A DNA stretch of 61,023 nucleotides from Alphaproteobacteria bacterium (GTDB taxonomy: Bacteria; Pseudomonadota; Alphaproteobacteria; MPNO01; UBA830). The stretch covers positions 1 to 61,023 of the forward strand of contig JAJEBT010000022.1 of assembly GCA_022822405.1 (NCBI GenBank). Direction: 5' to 3'. Below the pieces are notes generated by a model that had not been told where the DNA came from, ran no database searches, and saw only the letters and a program-made list of their open reading frames with translations. The position numbers and the translations under genes were made by a program. This document shows positions 18,927-28,800 of this stretch, in pieces. Every line of letters starts with the position of its first letter. Positions within the stretch are counted from its first letter, which is position 1.

Positions 18927-19001
18927 GCAACGGCCGGCGGCCGGCCGGCGGCCGCGCGCTCGCCGCGACAGCCAGCCAACGCCGGTGCCCGGGCGGCGGC
19001 G

Positions 19002-21410
19002 TCAGTGCGTGACAATGTCCTCGACATCCGGTTTCGCGTCACCGACCGGAGCGATGTCGTCCTCATCCTCCTCCCAGTCGATCGGAACCGGTTCGCGCAT
19101 CAGCGCGTTGGTCAGCACCTCGTCGACCGACGAGACCGGAACGATCTCGAGATCCCGCTTGATCTTGTCCGGAATGTCAGCGAGATCCTTCTCGTTCTCC
19201 TTCGGTATCAGGACGGCGCGGATGCCGCCGCGATGCGCCGCGAGAAGCTTCTCCTTGAGCCCGCCGATCGGCAGTACCCGGCCGCGAAGCGTCACCTCGC
19301 CGGTCATTGCCAGATCGCGGCGCACCGGAATGGCGGTCAGTGCGGATACGATGGAGGTGCACATGGCCACGCCGGCCGACGGACCGTCCTTCGGTGTGGC
19401 GCCTTCCGGAACATGGACGTGGATGTCGCGCCGGTCGAAGATCTTCGGCTTGATGCCGAACACCGCCATGCGTGAGCGCACGTAGCTGCGCGCCGCCTGC
19501 ACAGATTCCTGCATCACGTCGCCAAGCTTGCCGGTATGCGAGATCTGACCCTTGCCCGGCATGACGAGTGCCTCGATCGAGAGCAATTCGCCACCGACCT
19601 CGGTCCATGCGAGTCCCGTGCTCACACCCACGAGATCCTCCTTCTCGATCTGGCCCGAGCGGTAGCGCGGCACCCCGGCGTACCGCTGGAGGTTGCGCGG
19701 CGTTATCCGCAGGGTCTTCTTCCTGCTGTCGGCAAGCTCCCTTACCGCCTTGCGCGCCAGATTGGCAATCTCTCGCTCGAGGTTGCGGACGCCGGCCTCG
19801 CGCGTGTAGAGGCGGATCAGTTCGCGCAGCGCCTTTTCGGAGATTGACCACTCCGACTCCTTCAGCCCGTGCCCCTCGAGCTGCTTGGCGATCAGATGAC
19901 TGCGGGCGATGCCCACCTTCTCGTCCTCTGTGTAGCCAGAGAGATTGATCGTCTCCATGCGGTCAAGGAGCGGCTGCGGCATGCGCAGCGTGTTGGCCGT
20001 GGTCACGAACATCACGTCGGACAGGTCATAGTCGACTTCGAGGTAGTGGTCCTGGAAGGTATGATTTTGTTCGGGGTCAAGAACCTCCAGCAGCGCCGAA
20101 GTCGGATCTCCGCGCCAGTCCGACCCGAGCTTGTCGATCTCGTCGAGCAGGAACATCGGGTTCGAGGACTTGGCCTTCTTCATGCTCTGTATGATCTTGC
20201 CGGGCATGGAGCCGATATAGGTGCGCCGATGGCCGCGGATCTCTGCCTCGTCGCGTACGCCGCCGAGCGACATGCGGACAAAATTGCGACCTGTGGCACG
20301 GGCGATCGACTTGCCCAGAGAGGTCTTGCCGACGCCCGGCGGGCCAACGAGGCAGAGGATCGGACCCTTGACCTTGCCGACGCGGATCTGCACCGCAAGA
20401 TATTCGAGAATGCGCTCCTTGACCTTCTCAAGCCCGTAATGGTCCTCGTTCAGGATCCTTTCCGCCAGCTTGATGTCCTTCTTCACCCGTGAACGCTTGC
20501 GCCACGGGATGCCCAGGATCCAGTCGAGATAGTTCCGCACGACCGTCGCTTCGGCCGACATCGGACTCATAGACTTCAGCTTCTTGAGCTCCGCCTTCGC
20601 CTTTTCCCTGGCTTCCTTGCTGAGTTTCGTCTTCTCAATCCGTTCGGCAAGTTCGGCGAGTTCGTCGCTGCTCTCCTCGGAGCCGCCGAGCTCCTTCTGG
20701 ATCGCCTTGAGCTGCTCGTTCAGATAGTACTCCCGCTGCGTCTTCTCCATCTGGCGCTTGACGCGGTTGCGAATCCGCTTCTCGACCTGGAGAGTGCTGA
20801 TCTCGGTCTCCATGGCCTGGTAGACACGCTCGAGCCGGTCGGCTGGCGACAGGAGTTCGAGAAGTTCCTGCTTCTCCGGAATCTTGAGCGTCAGGTGCGA
20901 GATGATCGTATCCGAAAGCTTGCCGGGCTCCTCGATCTGGTTGAGGGACACCAGAACCTCGGGCGGGATCTTCTTGTTGAGCTTCAGATACTGCTCGAAA
21001 TGGCTGATCGCCGAGTTGGAGAGCGCCTCGACATCCCGGTCTTCGTCCGTCTCGTCGTCGAGGAGCTCTGCCTCGACCTCGAAGAACGCATCATTGTCGA
21101 CATAGCGGACAATCCTGCCCCGACGGCTGCCCTCAACCAATACCTTCACGGTTCCGTCCGGCAGCTTGAGGAGTTGCAGGATCGTGCCGACCGTGCCCAC
21201 GGAATAGATGTCGTCGGGGGACGGGTCGTCATTTCCGGCGTTCTTCTGGGCCACGAGCAGGATCTGCTTGTCGTCCTGCATCACGTTCTCGAGCGCACGC
21301 ACGGATTTCTCGCGCCCTACGAAGAGTGGCACGATCATGTGCGGGAACACGACTATGTCGCGAAGCGGAAGAACCGGAAAGGCTGCGGTGCTGCGTGGCT
21401 GCTCTGACAT
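19002..21410 (-). CDS. lon: ATP-dependent protease Lon
   Basis: An 802-residue Lon. Domain order is the N-terminal substrate-binding LON domain ([20 protein letters not shown]), a coiled-coil helical region, the AAA+ module with Walker [10 protein letters not shown] and Walker [11 protein letters not shown], and the serine protease domain. The catalytic Ser lies in [11 protein letters not shown] and the Lys in [14 protein letters not shown]. It degrades misfolded and regulatory proteins in the cytoplasm. The ATG at 21410 ([13 protein letters not shown]) fits the family; an upstream TTG at 21449 is open but unlikely. The acidic C-terminal tail ([20 protein letters not shown]) is typical of alphaproteobacterial forms. 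Confidence 0.97.
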   Translation of the reverse strand: MSEQPRSTAAFPVLPLRDIVVFPHMIVPLFVGREKSVRALENVMQDDKQILLVAQKNAGNDDPSPDDIYSVGTVGTILQLLKLPDGTVKVLVEGSRRGRIVRYVDNDAFFEVEAELLDDETDEDRDVEALSNSAISHFEQYLKLNKKIPPEVLVSLNQIEEPGKLSDTIISHLTLKIPEKQELLELLSPADRLERVYQAMETEISTLQVEKRIRNRVKRQMEKTQREYYLNEQLKAIQKELGGSEESSDELAELAERIEKTKLSKEAREKAKAELKKLKSMSPMSAEATVVRNYLDWILGIPWRKRSRVKKDIKLAERILNEDHYGLEKVKERILEYLAVQIRVGKVKGPILCLVGPPGVGKTSLGKSIARATGRNFVRMSLGGVRDEAEIRGHRRTYIGSMPGKIIQSMKKAKSSNPMFLLDEIDKLGSDWRGDPTSALLEVLDPEQNHTFQDHYLEVDYDLSDVMFVTTANTLRMPQPLLDRMETINLSGYTEDEKVGIARSHLIAKQLEGHGLKESEWSISEKALRELIRLYTREAGVRNLEREIANLARKAVRELADSRKKTLRITPRNLQRYAGVPRYRSGQIEKEDLVGVSTGLAWTEVGGELLSIEALVMPGKGQISHTGKLGDVMQESVQAARSYVRSRMAVFGIKPKIFDRRDIHVHVPEGATPKDGPSAGVAMCTSIVSALTAIPVRRDLAMTGEVTLRGRVLPIGGLKEKLLAAHRGGIRAVLIPKENEKDLADIPDKIKRDLEIVPVSSVDEVLTNALMREPVPIDWEEDEDDIAPVGDAKPDVEDIVTH

Positions 21411-21520
21411 CTTACTGTTCCGTAGGTTGTCCCGAACCGGCGCGGACAACCCGCACCGACGCTTAACATGGTACTCTGCGTCCGGGATTCAAGCCGAATT
21501 CGCCGGCGGTGCGGCCACCA

Positions 21521-22786
21521 TCAGGCCGTTTTGCCGCTCTCCTCCAGCCGATCCGAGTAGATATACAGCGGCTGCGCCCGTCCTTCGACGACTTCGCCGT
21601 TGATTGCGATCTCCTCGACCCCTTCAAGCCCCGGAAGTTCGAACATGGTCTCGAGCAGGATGCTTTCCATGATCGACCGCAGGCCGCGCGCGCCGGTCTT
21701 GCGGCCGATGGCCCTGCCAGCGATCGAGCGCACCGCGTCGTCGCTGAAAGCGAGCTTGACGTCGCTCATCTCGAACAGCCGCCGGTACTGCTTGACCAGC
21801 GCATTCTTGGGCTTGGTCAGGATCTCGACCAGGGAATCCTCGTCGAGATCCTCGAGCGTCGCGATAACGGGAAGGCGCCCCACGAACTCGGGGATGAGCC
21901 CGAACTTGAGGAGATCCTCGGGCTCGACCAGGCGCAGGATCTCGCCGGTCGAGCGATCATCCGGGCTCCTGACATCCGCCCCGAACCCTATGCTGGAATT
22001 CTGTCCGCGGCTGCTGATGATCTTGTCGAGCCGGGCGAAGGCGCCGCCACATATGAACAGGATGTTGGTGGTGTCGACCTGCAGGAACTCCTGCTGCGGA
22101 TGCTTGCGCCCGCCTTGCGGCGGGACCGACGCAATCGTGCCTTCCATGATCTTGAGCAATGCCTGCTGCACGCCTTCGCCGGACACGTCCCGGGTGATCG
22201 ACGGGTTGTCTGACTTGCGCGAAATCTTGTCGACTTCATCGATATAGACGATTCCCCGCTGCGCCCGTTCGACATTGTAGTCCGCCGCCTGAAGGAGCTT
22301 GAGGATGATGTTCTCGACATCCTCGCCGACATAGCCGGCTTCGGTCAGGGTGGTTGCGTCGGCCATGGTGAAGGGAACGTCGAGGATGCGCGCGAGCGTT
22401 TGCGCAAGGAGCGTCTTGCCGCAGCCGGTCGGGCCGATCAGGATGATGTTCGATTTCGCGATCTCGACGTCGTTGTTCTTCTGGCTGTGCGACAGGCGCT
22501 TGTAGTGATTGTGCACGGCGACCGAAAGCACCCGCTTGGCATAGGTCTGGCCGATCACGTAATCGTCGAGCACGGTGCATATTTCCCGGGGTGTCGGAAC
22601 TCCGTCCCGGGACTTGACCAGCGTGGTCTGGTGCTCCTCACGGATGATGTCCATGCACAGCTCGACGCATTCATCGCAGATGAACACGGTCGGCCCCGCA
22701 ATCAGCTTGCGAACCTCATGCTGGCTCTTGCCGCAGAAGGAGCAGTACAGAACGTTCTTCGAGTCGCCGCTCGCAGACTTGCTCAT
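21521..22786 (-). CDS. clpX: ClpX, ATPase subunit of ClpXP
   Basis: A 421-residue ClpX. The N-terminal zinc-binding domain is visible as [13 protein letters not shown]...[10 protein letters not shown], followed by Walker [12 protein letters not shown] and Walker [10 protein letters not shown]. The pore loop GYVGEDVE and the IGFGADV ClpP-contact loop complete the signature. It unfolds tagged substrates for ClpP. Start: ATG with GGGAG 5 nt upstream; a GTG two codons earlier is less likely. It lies 205 bp downstream of clpP on the same strand, the standard alphaproteobacterial order. Confidence 0.97.
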   Translation of the reverse strand: MSKSASGDSKNVLYCSFCGKSQHEVRKLIAGPTVFICDECVELCMDIIREEHQTTLVKSRDGVPTPREICTVLDDYVIGQTYAKRVLSVAVHNHYKRLSHSQKNNDVEIAKSNIILIGPTGCGKTLLAQTLARILDVPFTMADATTLTEAGYVGEDVENIILKLLQAADYNVERAQRGIVYIDEVDKISRKSDNPSITRDVSGEGVQQALLKIMEGTIASVPPQGGRKHPQQEFLQVDTTNILFICGGAFARLDKIISSRGQNSSIGFGADVRSPDDRSTGEILRLVEPEDLLKFGLIPEFVGRLPVIATLEDLDEDSLVEILTKPKNALVKQYRRLFEMSDVKLAFSDDAVRSIAGRAIGRKTGARGLRSIMESILLETMFELPGLEGVEEIAINGEVVEGRAQPLYIYSDRLEESGKTA

Positions 22787-22991
22787 TGTCACTCCCGTGC
22801 CGTGACCGGACTCGCCGACGGTACCGGTTCAGATCACCCCCATAATAGCCATCCGGGCGGTGAGCGTCCAACGCAGATTGCCGCGCCGCCGGTCGGGATG
22901 CCCGGCAACCGCGCGGCTCCGAACGGCGCTTTCACGCCGAATTTTCCCGGCGCCACCCTTCTGTCCCGCGTTCGGCACACCCTCCGGCAGC

Positions 22992-23651
22992 TTACGATTC
23001 GCCGTTCTCTTCCGAATCACCCGGCTCGGCATCGGCCGGCACCGGACGTTCGGTAACAACCTCGTCGATGAGGCCGAAATCCTTGGCCTCGGCCGCCGTC
23101 ATGAAATTGTCGCGCTCGACCGCCCGTTCCATGCGCTTCAGGCTCTGGCCCGTGTGCTTCACATAGATCTCGTTCAGACGCGACCGGAGCGACAGGATCT
23201 CGCGGGCGTGAATCTCGATATCCGTCGCCTGGCCCTGGAACCCCCCGGACGGTTGGTGCACCATGATCCTCGCGTTGGGTAGGGCATAGCGCTTGCCGGG
23301 CGCCCCCGCGGCAAGCAGCAGCGAGCCCATGGACGCGGCCTGGCCGATGCAGACGGTCGAGATATCGGGCCGGATGTAGCGGATGGTGTCGTAGATCGCG
23401 AGCCCCGAGGTCACAAGCCCGCCCGGCGAGTTGATGTAAAATGCGATGTCCTTGGTCGGATTTTCCGATTCGAGGAACAGAAGCTGGGCGCAGACGAGGC
23501 TTGCGACATGGTCCTCGACCGGGCCGATGAGGAAGATGATGCGCTCCTTGAGGAGCCGCGAATAGATGTCATAGGAACGCTCGCCCCGGCTCGTCTGCTC
23601 GACGACGATGGGAATCAGCGTGTTCATTTTCGTGTGGTCTTCGAAGTCCAT
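22992..23651 (-). CDS. clpP: ClpP protease subunit
   Basis: A 219-residue serine peptidase. The catalytic Ser lies in [14 protein letters not shown], the His in [12 protein letters not shown], and the Asp further on in the [23 protein letters not shown] section. The processing-type N-terminus is short ([20 protein letters not shown]), giving normal ClpP length. ACAGGA precedes the ATG at 23651. It forms the tetradecameric proteolytic chamber for ClpX or ClpA. It lies 119 bp downstream of tig with a hairpin between, so it may have both read-through and its own promoter. Confidence 0.96.
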   Translation of the reverse strand: MDFEDHTKMNTLIPIVVEQTSRGERSYDIYSRLLKERIIFLIGPVEDHVASLVCAQLLFLESENPTKDIAFYINSPGGLVTSGLAIYDTIRYIRPDISTVCIGQAASMGSLLLAAGAPGKRYALPNARIMVHQPSGGFQGQATDIEIHAREILSLRSRLNEIYVKHTGQSLKRMERAVERDNFMTAAEAKDFGLIDEVVTERPVPADAEPGDSEENGES

Positions 23652-23738
23652 GTGAAATCCTGTCCTTGTCCGAAGCGACTGCGGAACGTCGCGGTAAAGG
23701 CCTGCGGACACAGCCCCGCGGCGTCGATACGCAAAGGC

Positions 23739-23755
23739 GGCGGCCTTCGGCCGCC
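23739..23755 (-). terminator. GC-rich hairpin between tig and clpP
   Basis: GGCGGCC-GAA-GGCCGCC (minus strand) forms a perfect 7-bp stem 16 bp after the tig stop, followed by GCCTTTGC. The short U-tract means it could be an attenuating terminator or an mRNA-processing stem rather than a full stop to transcription. Confidence 0.45.
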
Positions 23756-23770
23756 ACGCGGCGTCGCGGT

Positions 23771-25084
23771 CTAGGCGCCGACGAGTTCCCGAAGCTCGGC
23801 CGCCGGAATGCTGCGTTCGGTCGTGCTGACCTTCTCGAGCATGTAGGCGGTGACCTTCTCCTCGAGCATCGCGAACCGCATGGCATCGCGCCGGCCGGGA
23901 TTCTCGGCCGTCATCGCGCGAAACTGTGGCGGCAGCGCACCGATCCTGCGATCGATCTCCTGATCGCTGACTTCGATGGCGGCTTCAGAGGCGGTATGGG
24001 TCATGAGAAGGCCGAGGGCAACGCGGCGGCGGGCTATCGTGAGATAGTACGCGCGGAGATCCTCTTCCGGTTTCTCCTTGTCTTCCTCGTCAAGCGTGCC
24101 GCTCTCGCGCGCCTGCATGATCTGCGCCCACATGGGATCGAACTCCTTGTCGACGAGCGACTGCGGCAACTCGAACTCGACCGCTTCGTCGAGGGAGTCC
24201 AGCAACGCCTTCTTCAGGGCCTGCTGGGTCATCTCTGCGTACGACTGCGCGAGCTGGTCGCGAACCTTGCTCCGGAGTTCAGCGAGATCCTCGCATTCGA
24301 GAGCAGTCGCCAACTCGTCGTCGATCGCCGGCACCGCGGGTTCGCGGACTTCCTTGACAAGAATCTCGATCGTGTCGGCACCGCCGGAGTCCGCGTCCGC
24401 GGTTTCCTGATCCGCGGCGTCTTCGTCCGCGCCCGCCGACATCTGCAGCTGCCGGGTCTCGCCGGCCCTGACGCCGAGAAGCTGCTTCGCGATTTCCGGC
24501 CGAATCTGGTCGTCCCTCCCGAGGGTGACGGTCATCGACCTCGCCTCTTCGGTCGCCTCGTCAGAGGCTTCGGCAACGATTTCGAGGGCGAGCTGATCAC
24601 CGTCTTCCGCAACCCGGTCCTCGGCTGCCTCATAGCTCGTCCTGCTCTTGGCGATATTGTCCAGAGCTTCCTCGATGTCATCGTCCTCGATCGAGGCGAC
24701 AGGCTTCTCCAGGGCGATGGATGCGAAGTCGACAGGGGGGATCTCGGGAAGGATGTCGAGAACGACCTTGCATTCGAGGTCCGCTTCGACGCCGTCAGCA
24801 ACCATTTCGATCGAGGGCGTGTCCGCCGGCTCAAGCTCCCTCTCGTCCATCATCTCGCCGATCGCGGTTTCGAGGGCCTCGTTCACGATCTGCGGATGCA
24901 ACTGCCTGCCCCAGCGCTGGCGCGCAACGTTCACGGGAAGTTTTCCCGGCCGGAAACCCGGCACGTTGGATGTCCTGGCAAGTTCGGCAAGCTTGGTCGC
25001 CAGGCGCTCCTCAAGATCCGCGCGGGGAACGACGATCGTGTATTCCCGGCGTAGCCCCTCGCTGCTGTCTTCCGTGATCTGCAT
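23771..25084 (-). CDS. tig: Trigger factor (ribosome-associated chaperone) with divergent PPIase domain
   Basis: A 437-residue trigger factor. The N-terminal ribosome-binding domain carries the signature [16 protein letters not shown] (consensus GFRxGKxP). The C-terminal helical chaperone domain is long and complete, ending in [18 protein letters not shown]. The central FKBP-type PPIase domain (about residues 150-235) is unusual. Where active trigger factors have G-x-DG-x-x-F, IPGFE and FPEEYHA, this one has [17 protein letters not shown] and an acidic stretch [20 protein letters not shown]. Isomerase activity is therefore doubtful while holdase function should remain. The ATG at 25084 has GGCAGGAA upstream; the open frame beyond runs into tRNA-Leu. 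Confidence 0.95.
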   Translation of the reverse strand: MQITEDSSEGLRREYTIVVPRADLEERLATKLAELARTSNVPGFRPGKLPVNVARQRWGRQLHPQIVNEALETAIGEMMDERELEPADTPSIEMVADGVEADLECKVVLDILPEIPPVDFASIALEKPVASIEDDDIEEALDNIAKSRTSYEAAEDRVAEDGDQLALEIVAEASDEATEEARSMTVTLGRDDQIRPEIAKQLLGVRAGETRQLQMSAGADEDAADQETADADSGGADTIEILVKEVREPAVPAIDDELATALECEDLAELRSKVRDQLAQSYAEMTQQALKKALLDSLDEAVEFELPQSLVDKEFDPMWAQIMQARESGTLDEEDKEKPEEDLRAYYLTIARRRVALGLLMTHTASEAAIEVSDQEIDRRIGALPPQFRAMTAENPGRRDAMRFAMLEEKVTAYMLEKVSTTERSIPAAELRELVGA

Positions 25085-25136
25085 GGTTCCTGCCTTCGAC
25101 GGTTCGGCGTCGATCCGTTGCGACATGATTCTGCGA

Positions 25137-25221
25137 TGGTGCGGACGAAGGGATTCGAACCCCCACGGCTTTCGCCACCAGATCCTAAATCTGGCGTGTC
25201 TACCAGTTCCACCACGTCCGC
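25137..25221 (-). tRNA. tRNA-Leu (UAG anticodon)
   Basis: Reads GCGGACG...CGTCCGC-A-CCA on the minus strand. The 7-bp acceptor stem is perfect and the CCA is encoded. The anticodon stem CCAGA/TCTGG holds the loop TTTAGGA, giving anticodon UAG, which decodes CUA. A T-arm with GGTTCGAATCC and a long variable arm fit a class II leucine tRNA. It lies 52 bp upstream of tig. Confidence 0.97.
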
Positions 25222-25283
25222 GCAGTCGCGGCAAGATTTAGTGGCAAGCCCGTACTCCGTCAACAGCCCGCCGGAGCGCGGGT

Positions 25284-27665
25284 TTAGCCTGCGATGCGGC
25301 GAAGGCAAGCACGCGCGGCGGCGTCGAGGATGGACTCCGTATCGATCCCGTAATGGGCATACAGGTCAGGTATGTCTCCCGACTGGCCGAACCCGTCGAC
25401 CCCGAGCGGATAGATCGCATGGCCCGCCACGGACCCGAGCCAGCCAAGGGTCGCGGAGTGGGCGTCGCACACGGTGATCAGTGCGGTCTCGCCGCCGGCC
25501 CGAACGAGCAGATTTTCGATATGGGCGACCGCCCCGGCGACGCCCGACCGGCGCGCATGGCGGGCACTGATCCAGTCCTTGTGCAGGCGATCGACCGAGG
25601 TCACGGCAAGCAGGCCGATTCCCGGCAGGTCCTCGGCAAGTATGCGGCAAGCCTCGAGCGCCTCCGGAGCCACGGCGCCGGTATAGACGAGGACGATCCC
25701 CGGGGTGTCCCCCGGTTCCCGCAGCCAGTACGCGCCGGCCGTGATCGCGGAGCGGGTGGCGGCATCGAGCTGGCGCTCCGGCTGCTCGATGGTGCGCGTC
25801 GACAGCCGTAGCGCGACGGAGCCGCCGTCATCGTCCTGCATGTGGCCGAATCCCCAGCGCATGATCTCGGACAGCTCGTCGACATAGGCCGGTTCGAAGG
25901 CCGCAAGGCCCGGCTGCGCCAACGTGATCAGCGGCGTCTCCGAGGACTGGTGCGCCCCGCCTTCGGGGGCGAGCGTGATCCCCGACGGCGTCGCCACGAG
26001 CATGAATCGCGCCTCCTGGTAACAGCCGTAGTGCATCGCATCGAGGCCGCGCCGGATGAACGGATCGTACACTGTTCCCACCGGCAGCAACCGCACGCCG
26101 AACATGCTGCCGGCAAGCCCGAGCGCGGACAGCTGAAGGAAAAGGTTGGTCTCCGCTATCCCGAGCTCGATATGCTGGCCCCGCGGTGACGTCTCCCACT
26201 TCTGCGCCGAAACCACGCTTTCCTCGGCAAATGTGTCGGCATGCTCCGACAGGCCGAACAGCCCGCGCCGATTTACCCAGCCGCCAAGGTTGGTCGAGAC
26301 CGTCACATCCGGCGAGGTCGTGACGATACGGTCGGCAAAGAGCCCGTCGGACCGGGCGATGCCGTCGAGAATCCTGCCGAAGCCCTCCTGGGTCGACGTG
26401 CGCTGGCGGATGTCGACTTCGAGCCGATCCGGCACCGTGATCCGCGGCACCGCATGGCGCCGCGCGCGGGCGCGGGCGAAGGGCACATCCTCCAGAAACG
26501 CCGCCAGCGCGCCGGGGTCCATGTCGAGGCCAGCGAAACGCTCCCATTCGGCGCCCGGAGGAATCTTCATCTCGGTCCGGAAAGCGTCCATCTGCGCAGG
26601 ATTCATGATCCCGGCATGATTGTCCTTGTGGCCGGCGAACGGCAGGCCGAACCCTTTGATCGTGTAGCCGATGAAACATGTCGGCCGGTCGTCGTCGATT
26701 CCGCGAAACGCCTCCAGCGACGCCTCGAGGTCGTTGCCCGCGAGGTTGGTCATCAGAACATGCAAGCTGTCGTCATCGTGCGCGTCGAGCAGTGCGCGGA
26801 TGCCGGCGGCGTCGCCGATATCGCGCTTGAGGTATTCGCGCCAGGTAGGGCCGGCCTTGTAGGTCAGCGCCGAGTAGAGGGAGTTCGGGCAGCGGTCGAT
26901 CCAGTCGCGCAGCGTCTCGCCGCCAGGCTCGGCAAAGGCGCGCTGGAGCAGCTTGCCGTATTTCATGGACACGACACGCCAGCCCATGTTCTCGAACAGG
27001 CTGTCGATGCGGCCGAACAGCCGGTCGGAAATCACCGAATCGAGACTCTGGCGATTGTAGTCGATGACCCACCAGACGTTCCGGACCTCCTTCTTCCAGC
27101 CCTCTAGCAGCGCCTCGTACATGTTGCCCTCGTCGAGCTCGGCATCGCCGACGATGGCGACCATCCGGCCGTCGGAATGCCCGGGCGGAGCGCCTTCCCG
27201 GAAGCGCACATAATCCTGCGCGATCGACGAGAAAACCGTGTGCGCCGCACCCAGGCCGACAGATCCGGTGGAAATGTCGACATCATCGCTGTCCTTGGTC
27301 CGCGACGGATAGGACTGGGCGCCGTCGAACGCGCGCAACGCGGCGATCTTCTCGCGCGTCTGGTTGCCGAGGAGATACTGGATGGCATGGAAGACCGGCG
27401 CGGCGTGCGGCTTTACCGCCACCCTGTCCTGCGGTTGCAGGACGTCGAAATAGAGCGCCGTCATCATGGTCGCCACCGACGCGCTCGACGCCTGATGGCC
27501 GCCAACCTTGAGGCCGTCGCGCGACGGCCTGACATGGTTGGCATGATGGATCATCCAGGTCGACAGCCACAGCACCTTGCGCTCGAGTGCGCGCAGCGTC
27601 GCCAGGGTGTCGCCGCGCGGAACCTCGTCCGGCGCGACCGCGATCTGGGGGTCGGCTGTCTCCAT
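25284..27665 (-). CDS. AceE-like homodimeric thiamine-diphosphate enzyme (annotated transketolase / 2-oxoacid dehydrogenase E1 type)
   Basis: A 793-residue ThDP-dependent protein of the transketolase superfamily, close in plan to the homodimeric pyruvate dehydrogenase E1 (AceE). The ThDP/Mg motif reads GDAELDEGNMYEAL...WWVIDYNRQSLD, the pyrimidine domain has the catalytic Glu in ELGIAETNLFLQLSALGLAG, and the C-terminal transketolase domain follows. It is about 90 residues shorter than E. coli AceE. No E2 or E3 genes are adjacent, so it may act as a stand-alone 2-oxoacid decarboxylase or ketolase or share E2/E3 from elsewhere. GGGAG precedes the ATG at 27665. An Lrp/AsnC regulator is divergent, suggesting amino-acid-linked control. 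Confidence 0.8.
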   Translation of the reverse strand: METADPQIAVAPDEVPRGDTLATLRALERKVLWLSTWMIHHANHVRPSRDGLKVGGHQASSASVATMMTALYFDVLQPQDRVAVKPHAAPVFHAIQYLLGNQTREKIAALRAFDGAQSYPSRTKDSDDVDISTGSVGLGAAHTVFSSIAQDYVRFREGAPPGHSDGRMVAIVGDAELDEGNMYEALLEGWKKEVRNVWWVIDYNRQSLDSVISDRLFGRIDSLFENMGWRVVSMKYGKLLQRAFAEPGGETLRDWIDRCPNSLYSALTYKAGPTWREYLKRDIGDAAGIRALLDAHDDDSLHVLMTNLAGNDLEASLEAFRGIDDDRPTCFIGYTIKGFGLPFAGHKDNHAGIMNPAQMDAFRTEMKIPPGAEWERFAGLDMDPGALAAFLEDVPFARARARRHAVPRITVPDRLEVDIRQRTSTQEGFGRILDGIARSDGLFADRIVTTSPDVTVSTNLGGWVNRRGLFGLSEHADTFAEESVVSAQKWETSPRGQHIELGIAETNLFLQLSALGLAGSMFGVRLLPVGTVYDPFIRRGLDAMHYGCYQEARFMLVATPSGITLAPEGGAHQSSETPLITLAQPGLAAFEPAYVDELSEIMRWGFGHMQDDDGGSVALRLSTRTIEQPERQLDAATRSAITAGAYWLREPGDTPGIVLVYTGAVAPEALEACRILAEDLPGIGLLAVTSVDRLHKDWISARHARRSGVAGAVAHIENLLVRAGGETALITVCDAHSATLGWLGSVAGHAIYPLGVDGFGQSGDIPDLYAHYGIDTESILDAAARACLRRIAG

Positions 27666-27814
27666 GGCGCTTGCTCCCATCGTGAACGTCGATTGCGGTG
27701 CCTGAAAGCCGCCCGCTTCCGGTGATGCCGGGGCCGCACACCGATGACATCGGGCCGGATCCCGGTTCAATCATACACCCTTAGCGGGCATATTTTTGTG
27801 ATATTTTTCCTATT

Positions 27815-27867
27815 ATATTGCTCCTGTATGCAATATAATTGCGTATATATGCATACAGGAGCAATAT
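27815..27867. promoter_or_regulatory. Perfect 18-bp inverted repeat over the lrp-type gene leader
   Basis: Arms 27815-27832 (ATATTGCTCCTGTATGCA) and 27850-27867 are exact reverse complements separated by 17 AT-rich nt that include TATAAT. The right arm contains the AGGAG ribosome binding site and ends 2 nt before the start codon at 27869. It is a strong candidate for an autoregulatory Lrp/AsnC operator controlling both divergent genes. If transcribed, it would also fold into a hairpin hiding the ribosome binding site. Confidence 0.75.
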
Positions 27868-27868
27868 C

Positions 27869-28342
27869 ATGAGTTTGAAGGAACTCGACGCGATGGATCG
27901 CCGGATTCTCGCCCGCCTCCAGTCCAGCGGCCGCATCAGCAATGCCGACCTCGCCCGTGATGTCGGGCTCTCGGCGTCGGCCTGCCTTCGCCGCATCCGG
28001 GAACTCGAGGAATCGGGGGTCATTGACCGGTATGTGGCAGTGCTCGACCAGAAGTCCGTCGATCTGGCGATCAGCGTTTTCGTGCAGGTTACGCTTGAGC
28101 GCCAGACAGAGCCTTCACTCGAAATCTTCGAAGAACGGATCACCGCCCGGCCGGAGGTCATGGAATGCTATCTGATGACCGGGGACGCGGACTACCTGCT
28201 GCGGGTGGTCGTGGCCGATGTCACGGCCTACGAGCAGTTCCTGAAGAACCATCTGACGCGGGTTCCCGGCGTCAGCAGCATCAAATCAAGCTTCTCTCTC
28301 AAGCGCGTCAAGTACGAAACCGCGCTGCCGCTCGCCGCCTGA
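27869..28342 (+). CDS. Lrp/AsnC-family transcriptional regulator
   Basis: A 157-residue regulator. The N-terminal winged helix-turn-helix reads LDAMDRRILARLQSSGRISN then LARDVGLSASACLRRIRELE, the canonical AsnC motif. The C-terminal RAM ligand-binding domain includes VMECYLMTGDADYLLRVVV, where the G-D-x-D-Y-L-L signature is the effector pocket. AGGAG lies 7 nt before the ATG at 27869. It is divergent from the AceE-like gene and probably controls it in response to an amino or 2-oxo acid, with the 18-bp inverted repeat as operator. Confidence 0.93.
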   Translation: MSLKELDAMDRRILARLQSSGRISNADLARDVGLSASACLRRIRELEESGVIDRYVAVLDQKSVDLAISVFVQVTLERQTEPSLEIFEERITARPEVMECYLMTGDADYLLRVVVADVTAYEQFLKNHLTRVPGVSSIKSSFSLKRVKYETALPLAA

Positions 28343-28404
28343 GAAACCGCACCGCCGGCCGGGGATCTCCACGATGCGCCTACCGGCAGGTCATGGAAAA
28401 GGCA

Positions 28405-28481
28405 TGGTCGGGGCGGACGGATTCGAACCGCCGACCCTCTGCTCCCAAAGCAGATGCGCTACCAGACTGCGCTACGCCCCG
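28405..28481 (-). tRNA. tRNA-Pro (UGG anticodon)
   Basis: Reads CGGGGCG...CGCCCCG-A-CCA on the minus strand, with a perfect acceptor stem and encoded CCA. The anticodon stem TCTGC/GCAGA encloses TTTGGGA, anticodon UGG, decoding CCA and other proline codons. The T-loop GGTTCGAATCC is canonical. Confidence 0.97.
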
Positions 28482-28800
28482 ACATTCCGCGCGACACGAC
28501 CCGCGCGAGGGGCCGGACAGCCGCCGTCATTCGCACGCGTCCGGCGAGATGCCGGCGGCCGGTCGCGGCACGCCCAGCGTACTCCGATGCTCGCGCGCTG
28601 ACAATGCATCCGTGTGCCGCGCCGGCAGCGCCCGCGGCGTCCGGTCCCGCGACGCATCGAACGCCCCCGATCGATTCCCGGGAACCCGATCCCGAACATC
28701 CGGCATGGATGCAAGAGACCCGCCTAGGCGGAAAACGGCGCATGGCCGCGCTCCGTTCTTGCTTGACCGGAACCGAACCGTGGTGCAAAACCACGCCGCC
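28482..28800. other. Intergenic interval between tRNA-Pro and ubiD
   Basis: No gene seen. A frame in phase with ubiD stays open across this interval and through tRNA-Pro, but its translation is Arg/Pro-rich shadow sequence, so I regard it as non-coding leader. Confidence 0.5.

Noticed and set aside
18927..19001. GGCCGGCGGCC-type repeats between the LigI-like gene and lon as a possible CRISPR or tandem repeat
   Set aside because: Short overlapping GC-rich words with no regular unit or spacer; explained by base composition.
25085..25234. Upstream extension of the trigger factor gene
   Set aside because: It runs through the tRNA-Leu gene and lacks family similarity; the ATG at 25084 has a ribosome binding site and the correct N-terminus.
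28165..28800. Upstream extension of ubiD to a 717-residue protein
   Set aside because: It overlaps the Lrp/AsnC gene and tRNA-Pro, and the UbiD N-terminus clearly begins at 28801.
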